Shown here piece after piece: positions 1-9,354 of a stretch of 64,000 bases of DNA. The DNA is taken from the NCBI GenBank assembly GCA_019787685.1, contig JAHNUO010000008.1, positions 744,001 through 808,000 of the forward strand, given 5' to 3'. Origin of the DNA: Chiua virens (Eukaryota; Basidiomycota; Agaricomycetes; Boletales; Boletaceae). Made by a program: the position numbers and the translations under genes. Positions within the stretch are counted from its first letter, which is position 1; every line of letters starts with the position of its first letter. The notes under the pieces are model-generated. The model was not told the origin of the DNA. It did no database searches and saw nothing but the letters and a program-made list of their open reading frames with translations.

Positions 1-1267
1 CACAAACTTCAAAAACGACTAGCCCAAGCCAAGGAAGAGGCCAGTGATCCTGCTGCCAAGAAAGTAAGTACAATCCAGGACGCCTGATCCGACATACCAA
101 TCTAATTCTATGGATAGAAAAGAATAGCGGAGAATATTCCGCGTACGCTCGATAACTCGCGCAAAAATGACCCAGCGATACTGCCATCATCGAAAAATCC
201 CGATCACCCGTCCCACATAAAACTCGACGAATTGAACAGTGATGTCGCTTCGGATTCATTTTCTCGTTACTTCAATTTTGAAGACGATCCGACCGTACCG
301 CCCAAAGTGCTCATCACGACCTCACCAAAAGCATCCAAGTCAACATATGACTTTTGCGACGAATTGGTCGGCGTCTTCCCTGGCGCGGAATATATTCGCA
401 GGAAGAAGGGTAAAGGATTTGAGATGGGCCGCATTGCTGGGTGGGCAGCCGGACGAGGGTACAAGCACCTCCTTGTCGTAAATGAAGATATGAAGAAACC
501 AAGTGTGTATCATCCCGTGTGTGCCGCATAGTACTCTGACGCCAGTTAGATGCCATCACACTCGTCTACCTCCCAAACGGACCCGTCGCCTATTTCAAGC
601 TCACGTCCATAGAGCTCACGAAACAAATATATGTATGTGGTTTGTTGCTCGTCTTTGAGAAATGCTGACTCCTACAAGGGACACGCACGAGCAACACCAC
701 ATAATCCGGAGCTTGTTCTAAACCAATTTTCCACCAGCCTTGGACATGCCATTGGGCGAATGTTTCAAACACTATTCCCTCCTCTCCCTGAGTTCCAGGG
801 TCGTCAGGTCGTTACTCTGCATAACCAACGAGATTTCTTGTTCTTTCGAAGACACAGGTATACCATCCGACTTTATTCGATGTCCATTGATCTGATGGTC
901 AATCCGAGATATGCGTTCCGATCTGCAGAGAAGGTCGCTTTGCAGGAAATAGGTCCCCGTTTCACGCTCAAGTTAAGGTGGGTAAAGAAAGGGTTACCTG
1001 CAGTCCGAAACTTCGGCGCTGCTCCACCATCCCTGGAAATTTCAGTGGGTACTGAAGAAAACGAAGAATCCACCCAAGAGGCGTCGCCAGAGGGTGTTCA
1101 ACATGATGATGCTGCGAAAGTAGATGCACCCAAAACCAAAAACCCGCCCAAGGATAATGATTTCCTATGGCAATGGAAGGTTTGTGATTTGCAATGTGTT
1201 CGACTCAGTGCTGATTGTCCTCATCTAGCCTGAGTTGGAAACCACCAGGCGGACATTCTTCCTGTAG
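1..1267 (+). CDS. RPF1: Ribosome production factor 1 (Brix domain), 5' end missing
   Basis: Rpf1 is a nucleolar Brix-domain protein needed for 60S subunit assembly and rRNA processing. The window opens inside the gene, so the start is lost. Visible Brix-family blocks are [32 protein letters not shown], a stretch around [27 protein letters not shown], and [20 protein letters not shown] followed by LRWVKKG. Introns fitted by eye are 64-117, 503-549, 633-678, 858-908 and a last one of about 50 bases after FLWQWK, giving the typical C-terminus [18 protein letters not shown] and a stop ending at 1267. Part of this gene, including intron 4 sequence, is repeated in decayed form near 5.45-5.81 kb. 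Identity is very secure; the exact exon edges are inferred. Confidence 0.93.
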
Positions 1268-1446
1268 TTTGTTGCACCATACATATAGTCCATGGTGTTG
1301 TACATCAATGAACACCTGTTTGAGAGTGCATTAGCCACCCTAGCTACTTTCTTTTGGCGTGTGACATAATAATAGTCAAGCCAGTCTGCCACCAGGCCAC
1401 TACCGAGGGTTCATAACGTTCATACACTGCGATAAACCCATTTGAC

Positions 1447-1882
1447 ATGTCTTCTGCTGAGACTCCTTTACCACCACCGCAACAAAATGTGAAACCAAAG
1501 GACTACTACGCCAAGTTCACTGTGGGCCGATCATCTCTGTCCTTTTACTTTATTCTCATGCAATATTTCGCATCCTAGGCTCGCAAATCGTACACGGAAT
1601 ACACCGAGTATGTCCACGCGACAAGTCTCCGCACAAGAAACTGACGCTCTGCATAGTCCATGCGAGGACGCTTCGAAAGCATCTCTTGCATGCATGGACC
1701 AGAACGGCCACAACCGAGACAAATGCATGGAGTACTTTCGGGCTTACAAAGACTGCAAACGGGCATGGGTACGCCTCGTGTCGTCATGCTCGTTCACACC
1801 TCTGACGCGTTTGCATATCGTCGTTTATCAGATTGAACAAAGACGAGCAGACCGTCAGCGTGGCCGAGAAACACCGATATGA
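1447..1882 (+). CDS. COX23: COX23-like twin CX9C mitochondrial protein
   Basis: A small CHCH protein of the mitochondrial intermembrane space, needed in yeast for cytochrome c oxidase assembly. The fitted exons are 1447-1521, 1579-1607, 1657-1768 and 1832-1882. They join to give MSSAETPLPPP at the N-terminus, then ARKSYTEYTDPCEDASKASL with the first CX9C, and NRDKCMEYFRAYKDCKRAW with the second CX9C, ending IEQRRADRQRGRETPI. Both CX9C pairs, which form the disulfide hairpin, are present. The second intron has a good GTATGT donor and creates the DPCE junction typical of COX23/CHCHD7. It lies 179 bases after RPF1 on the same strand. A decayed copy lies at about 7.44-7.95 kb. The first intron donor (GTGGGC) is weak but has a counterpart in the copy (GTAGGC). 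Confidence 0.88.
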
Positions 1883-3468
1883 GGGCTTGTAGGTGTTCGT
1901 CGACCAAGACCTTTCCGAAGTTAGTAGCTATGATCATGCCGCATGCGTGGTGAGCCTACTCTGCGTATTTCTTGGTTTCATCTGCAAAGGGACGAAATCC
2001 ATAGCAAATGTCGGGCACACGAATATATTAACTCTCCTTCACCTAGTTGTCAATGATAGGTAGGTTTGAATCAAGCTTGTCGTTCTCCAGTTGCTGCAAC
2101 CCGAAAGCGATTGAAGGAAATGCGCCATCGTGGACGATGCTTTCAAGTTGGTTTTAAGTGCACCTGCAAGTTCCATTTTGACTCGGGTGCGCCTTAAGAG
2201 GTTCAATGGTGAGATCTTCAGGCGTCTGTTTGTGAGAATGATCATTACTCCTGTACTTTACTGCGCTTCGTTCCCGGCCTTCATAAGTAAGTACTTGGTC
2301 ATTTAGTGCCACTCCAATCAGAAGGATCCCCGCGCCGCTCCACGACCCCCATTTCCTGGTTCACGTTCAATCCAAGCTCAATCATAGAACCAACTTTTGA
2401 ACTTCGAGTTTCCGTATATACGCTATACGCGTGCTGAGGTTGTAACAAAAACGTTACAGCCCATCTTATTGTGAACTACCAGAGCTCATCACGTTACCGT
2501 CTGCAGGGATTCCTTACTCTCTGACTTCATCCTAGTGGAGACCATCCAATCAGTACGTATTGCGAAGTATCTTTTCCTGGAATGATCCGATTTTTCAAGC
2601 GCGTTCCTGTTTCAGCACTTTCCTCAGGACCTCATACTTCAAGTTCACTCTCCCGTTTTGAACAAGTTCTTGATCATTTCCCCTTGTCTCCATCAGGACT
2701 GGTGTTGCAGCTTTAGCCTGATGTCGAATTTTTGGCGATGGTCATGAAATTGAGTACCGAGACACCCATGCCATACGGAACGTGCGCTGAGAGAGTTCCC
2801 CCCTTTCGAGTCGGAATCCCTCTGCCATCAGACGGCAGTGTTGATACTTTGGTTATGATGTCGCTGAGCGAGGCGAACACGGATCTCCTGCCAAAGGACC
2901 GTTCTTTGAATGTTCGGTACTGATTGTGAGAGAATGGAAGCTCAAGCTGAGATTGCCCTTCTAATAGACTACCAGTCTCTCGGATGGCCAGGGCGAGATG
3001 AAATTACTACCGAATTGTACTGCCTCGTTAATGATAGCCATACTAGTGGGCGCCACCGCGGGTCCACGGCTCTCCAGGTATCCGCACTACTCCAGCGTCT
3101 TCTGCGCGTATGATAGTTGACCATTAACTGTTTTGCACTAGTAGTGCCGGTATCTGATGATGCAACGGAAATTACACCTCCAATTGAGATGGAAACCAAC
3201 TACCCCATTATCCGTTTCTGACTACTCTCAGGCTAAGAAGCTGTTGTGAATGTATGGTCGCTCAATCGGTTGTTACTCTCTTCCCCTCTGCCTTCGCCAT
3301 CATGTGATCATGTCTAAAACCTCAATAGATTGCTGGCTCCTACGAAGAAATGGTTTTTTTTGGACCGCTAGTAAGTTACTAGTATATTTCTGCGACATAT
3401 TGGCAAGGTTTTGTCGATATCATCATTTCATATGCAACCGGTACTTACATATCCTGTCTTAATGCATA
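1883..3468. other. Long upstream region of the first MFS copy, no gene seen
   Basis: No convincing gene is visible in these 1.6 kb. The stretch is not random: blocks of it recur in the same order upstream of the second MFS gene (about 7.95-9.35 kb) and in part upstream of the third (about 11.83-12.35 kb). Examples are the block with TGGAATGATCCGA near 2578, repeated near 8608 and in altered form near 11878, and TTTCCCCTTGTCTCCATC near 2678, repeated near 8706. Short open frames here differ between copies and are broken by stops, so coding is not supported. It is best read as the duplicated 5' flank of the transporter. Confidence 0.6.
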
Positions 3469-5402
3469 ATGGTCCACGCAGAGGTATCCCCCCGGTCTAT
3501 GCATGGTGCGAACAGCCTCGTGCAGCTCGAAAAACCACCGCAAGCAGATGGAATACCGATGGGCAGTATCGTTCCGAAGAAGTTTGACGTGTATATGGAT
3601 TCCTCCATGGTGCACTTGTTGCTTTCTGCTTGCTAGCCTGGTACGTTATCTCAACCTTCGTGATCGACGTCGTTAGTGTAGATGATGTGCAGGACACTTC
3701 CAACATCGGGAATGCACGTCTAGCTGGTTTTCAGACGGCTTTCGCTATGTCGGACTCTCAGGTGAGTCGAGCGCTCCGGTAATTCGCTACTCGTCTTGAC
3801 AATTTTCTTCGTTAGTGTTCCTTAGCTCTGACTGTAATTGGGGTGTACGTGTGCGATGACTTGGATGTTTGGGGTCTTCGACTCTCATTCCCAAGTCCAT
3901 GTATTTTCGCGGCATTTACCCGAAGGTAAGCCATGACATCGCTGATATTGCAGCTAGTCATATTGGCCACCCCGAAACGTATAGGTCCCAACATCATGCT
4001 TCCTGCAATGGTCGTACTGTGGGGTGTGACTTCTACGTCCCAAGGTGAACATCCCAATCATCTCGATATCGGGGATCTGCTAATAGAGGTCCACGGACTT
4101 ATCCATGATTATTCCGAGTTGCTGCTATGTCGATTTTTTCTGGGGTTGGTCGAAGGTTCGGATATCCCAGAGCATCGTCCTTTCAGTTCACGTTGGATCA
4201 GGTGGCATCGTTCCTAGTATCGCTCTCTCTCTCTCTCTCTTCTATCCTCGCAACAAATTACAACTGCGGTATGCATGAAATCGATGTCGCATTATATTGT
4301 CTGAAGGTCTCCCTAGTGTTGCGATTTTCTTCGCGTCAGCTCGCTAACGGGCCTTTTCTGGTTTGCTCGTTGCAGCTGTTGACCAGATAAATGGAATGGC
4401 TGGCAGGCCCGGGTGGGTCTGGATATTCGTCGTGATACGTTCTTGTTGATCGTATCCTGCATTCGTACTTATTGGCTTATCGGTTTGAAAGGAAGGCATG
4501 GTCAGCATCGTGTTTGGTATCATATCGTTCTTCGTTCTTCCTCATTCACCTGAGAGTGCACGTTTCTTGATGGTGCAAGAGCGGACATGTCTGAAACAGG
4601 CCGGTTCCGTGTCGGAGCACGACGTCGGGGATAGCATTAAGTATTAGCTGGGACGAAGGTGTTCCGCTGGTATTATCTACATATATACCCCTCATGCTTC
4701 GATTGTTTTCAAGTTGGTATTGACAATGTCCTATCAGGAACGATGATATTTAGTATAATTTTGCAAGGGCCACCTAAATATTCTACGATTTTCCAACGCT
4801 GACATCCTTTGATGATAGCTTTGAGCCGATGTCAAGGCAATCAAACTCAGCTCATGAGCGTGCCTCCCTTCGAATTCGGACGTCGGACAATTACATATAC
4901 TCATCACATCCAATTGAGTGGCCATCATTTCCGCCTTTACAGGTGATCGGCTTCGCCATGTTCTATGGTATGTCAGCGTCGCTACCTACCAGAAATGAAT
5001 CATTGTTTGACCCCGGCCATCACGGCGAGCACGTCGAGCCATGTCCGCTACGCATCACTCTTCCTCTTCGTCACTGGGGCGTATGGGGCGACGCCACCAC
5101 TCATGACATGGCAGACAAACAACACTGCCCGGCGCGCGACTGCTCTTTCCATTTGTTTTATCACGTCTGAAATTGGTGGTATCTTCGCCACCTGGCTACT
5201 TGGGTCTTTGTCTCCAAGCCCCAACTACACTGCAGCGACAATCACGTCTATTGCCATGTCTGTGGGTATGGTCATTTTGTGTATCAGAAACTTGTTGTAT
5301 CTGTGGCGAGAACCGTTCTAAGGCAGAGAAGAGGCAGAAGATGACCAAGGATGACGAGCCTGGGGGTCTTGGAGATCGTAGATGGTTTATATGTAGCCTG
5401 TA
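3469..5402 (+). pseudogene. MFS transporter copy 1, decayed
   Basis: This is a dead copy of the transporter that is better preserved at 9.36 and 12.36 kb. The opening MVHAEVSPRSMHGANSLVQL aligns with copies 2 and 3, but a two-base gain near 3590 shifts the frame in the first membrane segment and brings a stop (TAG) just before the intron 1 donor. Further damage includes loss of the conserved W before RKLD, an expanded CT run near 4218-4240, stops around 4640, and a mutated last-intron acceptor (CACGG where copy 3 has CACAG). Homology runs through the family blocks NYTAATITSIAMSVGM and KAEKRQKMTKDDEPGGLGDR at the end. Introns sit at the same places as in the other copies, so this is a genomic duplicate and not a retrocopy. 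Confidence 0.85.
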
Positions 5403-5445
5403 ATTATTATGGAGGGTTCAGAGGTGAATTTAGGGATTTATGCAC

Positions 5446-5812
5446 GTTGATCTGATGGTCAATTTGAGATTCGCATCTAGAGTCCTGTTTCACCGTTACG
5501 GTGAAGTTAAGATGGCCCGGGGTAAAGAAAGGGTTACCTGCAGACTGGAACTTTAGTGTTGTTCCAACAGTGGGCCAACACCCTTGGAAATTTCAGTGGC
5601 TAACGAAGAGATTAATCTGAGCAAGGCTCTTAAGCTTCGAGTCACCAGAGGAAGTCCAAGATGACGGTGCTGCAAAAGTATAGTTCGGCCCCAGGCCTCG
5701 TCTGAGTCGACATCCTAAAACTCGCCCATGGATAATTAACGCTAGTGATTTCCTGTGGGATTGGACAAGGACTGGACTCAGAAGGTTCGTAGATCGCAAG
5801 TGCGTGAGTCAA
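5446..5812 (+). pseudogene. Decayed 3' fragment of RPF1
   Basis: The stretch matches RPF1 from inside its fourth intron (GATCTGATGGTCAAT, about 888 in the original) through the exon with GGGTAAAGAAAGGGTTACCT and the block GGAAATTTCAGTGG. The reading frame is destroyed by deletions and substitutions. Because intron sequence is included, the copy arose from genomic DNA. Its left edge is fused directly to the 3' flank of MFS copy 1: GTGAATTTAGGGATTTATGC here resembles the flank after MFS copy 3 near 14483-14503. This marks a duplication junction near 5445. Confidence 0.82.
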
Positions 5813-5827
5813 GCTTCAAGCTTCAAG
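5809..5827. repeat. CTTCAAG heptamer run 1
   Basis: TCAAGCTTCAAGCTTCAAG lies at the right edge of the RPF1 relic, where the 1.6-kb insert begins. Related runs occur at about 11688-11705 (reverse orientation) and 50283-50303. Confidence 0.6.
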
Positions 5828-7435
5828 TTGCATATGTCGGACTTCAAAGTGGTCCCCCGCAAAGCCCACTAAGGCTATGGTTTCTTCCCACGCCCCAAGG
5901 TAGCACATCGTGAGGCTAAGACATGGCACACCGCGAGAATGCACCACCTGGGGCTGTAGACAGCTTAAAAACAGTGTAGAGACACTCCTAAATACTGTGT
6001 TGATAAGTTCTTGGGCACGAAAAATTGCGACTCGAAGCCGTCATCAATATGAGTGAACAAGGAAATGGTCAGAATCGTGGTCACTCCATCTACTGTGCAG
6101 TGCATCAAAAACAGTTTCCAAGAAGTTGACGAGACAGTGAAAACTAATATTTTTTCTCTATACATCAAGGCTTATTGTTGCGTATTCGGTACAATCTGAA
6201 GCACTCTCTGAAATACCCCTGTGCACGGCCAAATAGCTCGGATCGGAATTCGGGTAGGACTTCTTCCTTGGTGAATATGCAATGAATACTACAGCAAAAG
6301 GCTTTTTGGCTGTCGAAATAAACCTGTCTTGACCTCGTTAGACTCTCCGGAGGGTCGCTCCACCTTTCTGCAAAGTAGCCAAGTCATCCCGGCAGGCCGG
6401 GTACCATTCATTGATGTGTATCTCCCCCCTCGAAATCCATCAAAACGCGCAAAGATCCTTGGAGAACACCTGGCAAACACGCATCATGATCTAATCAGGA
6501 CACGATCTGAGTTGGCACAGGTTACACGGTGTATGTGGCGTCGTCATTCCCGAGGCAAACCTAGCCTTGCAGTCAGCCAGTTTTCAGACCAGGTTGCCTT
6601 CTTTCGAAATGACACACAGACATTCATGGACAAGTCATTCACAGACGAGGATCATACTCATCTTCGAAAGGCAGCACGACAGGTTGATGCAGATCGAATT
6701 GAACAATCACCCCAGGAGCTCATTCAGCACACGACTGCAGTGGCCAAATGAGCAAAAGAGAAAGCAGAGAAGAAACTCCGAAAACGCACAGAGAAAGATG
6801 AACGCTTCGCTGCAATCGGCATTATCACTGAACACAAAACCCTTCAATCTATGGTCAACAGTGATATTGAGGACCAACTCGAGCTTCATCGACGTCTGGG
6901 TGTCGATACTGGAATTCCCCTCAAAACCCACCTGAAAACAAGATCTGCACAGATCGGTGCATTGGTAGCTGCTATTGAGCGGTATGAAACGCATGGTGGG
7001 ACTGTAGCAGCCACTCTGGAAGGGTCAGGAACCCATGCAGTTAAGCATGCCAGATGAGATTTTGATGATTCCGATGACGATAACTGTATTTATGATTAAC
7101 TTAGTTCTTGATACCCTCCACCCTCCCCTTCATACTCGTATCATATGATTAATATATGCTCGATTACATTACACACGACATCTAGTTTAGATATTGATAC
7201 TCTTGAACCAACCGTATTTATTGCAGACGTAGTGAGACATGGCTTTTCACAAGTGTGCCATCTTTTTCGCTCAAATAGGGGTATTTTGCTTATATAAGCG
7301 TCACGCGCTGTTGGTGCGCTTTGCGCACCACCATTCAAAGCTTCAGCGCTCAAGCGCTCAGCTTCCGAGTCATGCACTGGCAACGATATTGTGACGGCAT
7401 ATCTTCCATGCCGGGGACCCTTGAACGTTGCTTGA
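5813..7435. other. 1.6-kb insert between RPF1 and COX23 relics
   Basis: In the intact unit only about 180 bases separate RPF1 from COX23. In the duplicate, about 1.6 kb of unrelated sequence lies between the two relics. It begins next to a CTTCAAG heptamer run and contains a broken open reading frame at 6329-7057. I did not find clear terminal repeats or a target-site duplication, so calling it a transposon remains an inference. The rest (5.83-6.32 and 7.06-7.43 kb) shows no recognisable gene. Confidence 0.5.
6329..7057 (+). pseudogene. Unrecognised ORF interrupted by one in-frame TGA
   Basis: An open frame from ATG 6329 runs to a TGA at 6749-6751 and continues in the same frame to a stop at 7057, about 240 codons in all. 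The protein is hydrophilic and probably helical or coiled coil, with a lysine/glutamate-rich middle (AKEKAEKKLRKRTEKDERFA) after the TGA and a C-terminal block LGVDTGIPLKTHLKTRSAQI then GALVAAIERYE. I do not recognise a catalytic motif. Charged C-terminal modules of this kind resemble pieces seen near fungal DNA transposons, but I cannot assign a family. It sits inside the insert that separates the RPF1 and COX23 relics. Confidence 0.45.
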
Positions 7436-7945
7436 ACTACCATCGCACCAACTGGTGAAACCAAAAGACTATTACTAGCACTACCAATAGCACTAGTAGC
7501 GTCAAGTTCACTGTAGGCCAATCATATCCGAGTCTGTTCTTCACATTATTCTTGTGCAACATATCACATTCTAGGCTCGGGAGCCGTATACAGAATGCAC
7601 TGAGTATCATGTCCTCACGACACTGGTAGTCACAAGGAAGCTGACATTCTGCATAGTCCGTGTCAAGACGCACCGGAACCATGGACCAGATTCAGAACGG
7701 TTACAACTTGAACCGAGACAACCAAGTTAGAGACCGTACTCCATGTATTTGTCTCGGTCGCAGCCGTTCTCTTTCGGGCATGCAAAGACTGCAAACGGGC
7801 ATGGGTACGCCTTGTGTCGTTATTTTTGCTCACACTGGCAACTCTAACGCGTTCGCATACCTGGGCAGCGTGGCCAAGAACTTCACGCCAGCACGAGACC
7901 CTGTACTACGTGTTCGTCGATCGAGACTCTTCTGGCGATGAGTTA
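7436..7945 (+). pseudogene. Decayed copy of the COX23-like gene
   Basis: The stretch aligns with the intact gene at about 1480-1990: GTGAAACCAAAAGACTATTAC, then the intron-1 region GTCAAGTTCACTGTAGGCC, then GACTGCAAACGGGCATGGGTACGCC, which is identical to the original around 1751-1775. The frame is lost through insertions after the KDYY codons and stops, and the twin CX9C unit cannot be formed because the first half is rearranged by an inverted duplication at 7693-7770. Introns are retained as in the original, supporting a DNA-level copy. Confidence 0.85.
7693..7770. repeat. Local inverted duplication inside the COX23 relic
   Basis: The left arm (about 7693-7721) contains CAGAACGG and ACCGAGACAA. 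The right arm (7741-7770) contains CCATGTATTTGTCTCGGT then GCAGCCGTTCT. The right arm is the reverse complement of the original COX23 exon segment at about 1701-1731. The relic therefore holds both a forward and an inverted version of the same 30-base stretch, as expected from template switching or fold-back repair. Confidence 0.7.
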
Positions 7946-9354
7946 CTGTAGCAGTTATATGTGTGGTGAGCCTGCTCCATGTATACCTTGGGGTTTATCT
8001 GCAGAAGTACCAAGATTTATTATAGAAGTCTAGCAAATGTCACTGCATGGAAGGGGCACGCGAATATCTTGACACCCGTTCAAATAGTTGGCAAAAATAA
8101 ATAGAGCTTCAAGGTTGTCGTTCTTGAGTTGCTGCAACTCGAAAGTAATTGAAGGAAATGCTCCATTGTGCCAGCAAACGATGCCTCAGTAAGTGTAACA
8201 AGTTCTATTCTGACTCTGGAGTACCTAAAGAAGCGGTTCCATGGTCAGATCTTCACTAGCATGTGTCGGTATGTAAGAATGACCATTTACTACCATACCT
8301 ACTAAGTCTTGGGCTCGGCCTCGCAGTAAGTACATTAATGTTGTCGTTCAGTTCTACCCGTCATCGGAGGGGTGCTCACACCGCTCCGGCGCTCCCTGAC
8401 TATTTTTCTCTCGTCAAACTTTCAGTAGCCAGACAGAGTTTATCCATCTCTGCATGGATCGCATTTCGTGGTTCGATTTTGCATCCAGATTCCACATTAT
8501 AGGGCTAACCTGCCAACCTCAAATGCGTTGTGTGTACACATGCCGAGTCTGGTGACCCGGTGACCATCCAATCACTGGCAGTACGTACTTTGAAACATCT
8601 TTTACTGGAATGATCCGAGTTTTTCAAATGCGTTCCTGTTTCAACACCGAGCTCAATCTTCAAACTCGCTCACGGGGTGTCCTGTTTGGAGATAGTTCGT
8701 GATTATTTCCCCTTGTCTCCATCGGGGACTTACTGTAATCTAAACCCGAGTAAGTAGTAGTTGACGAGCCTCATGATGATGGAACTACGTGAGTACCGAC
8801 ACACCCTTACGATAGTAAACGCACATCGGGACAAGTCCTCCCTTCCTCAAATTCTGCCACGAGCATCAAACAGCAGATTAGTTACTTTGGTCATGATGTC
8901 GTTGAACGAGGCAGCGCCGCGTCTTAGAAGTTGTTCAATATGTACGTGATTGTGTGAGAATTGAAGGGCAGTATGACTAAATCGGCTTTCTGGAAACACC
9001 GTGACCACCACACCACTCGGACTTGTGTGCGCATGAGAGTTGCCATTCAACTGTTATTCGCATTAGTAACACCGGCCCCTCTGATGGTACAACGGAAATT
9101 ACTCTTGCAACTGTGGAGACAAACACGCTCATTATGCGCTTCGAACGACTCATCAGAGAAGCAGTGATAAATGCGTGGTTGCTCAAGCTGAGCCGACCGG
9201 CTCAAGTTGTCTTTCCTGCCGTTATCACTGGCGTATTTCTGTGGCGTGTAGGTAAGGTTCGATATCATATTCTGCTTTAGTTATCTCATATGAACCAGTG
9301 GGTACGTACATATATAACTAGGGGGTCTCTTCTTGAGTCTCTCAGTGCATAATC
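7946..9354. other. Upstream region of MFS copy 2, no gene seen
   Basis: This is the duplicate of the 1.88-3.47 kb stretch, moderately diverged. A short open frame around 9100-9280 reads SDGTTEITLATVETNTLI and RFERLIREAVINAW. The matching stretches near 3145-3240 and 12205-12285 carry stops or deletions, so I do not call it a gene. No RNA gene or strong promoter motif was recognised. Confidence 0.5.

Noticed and set aside
4218..4240. CT microsatellite
   Set aside because: Simple expansion of the codons for LYLSL in the dead MFS copy; no sign of another role.
9023..9280. Open frame with RFERLIREAVINAWLLKL before MFS copy 2
   Set aside because: Equivalent sequence upstream of copies 1 and 3 has stops or deletions, so it is not kept as coding. 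It may be a relic of an older exon.
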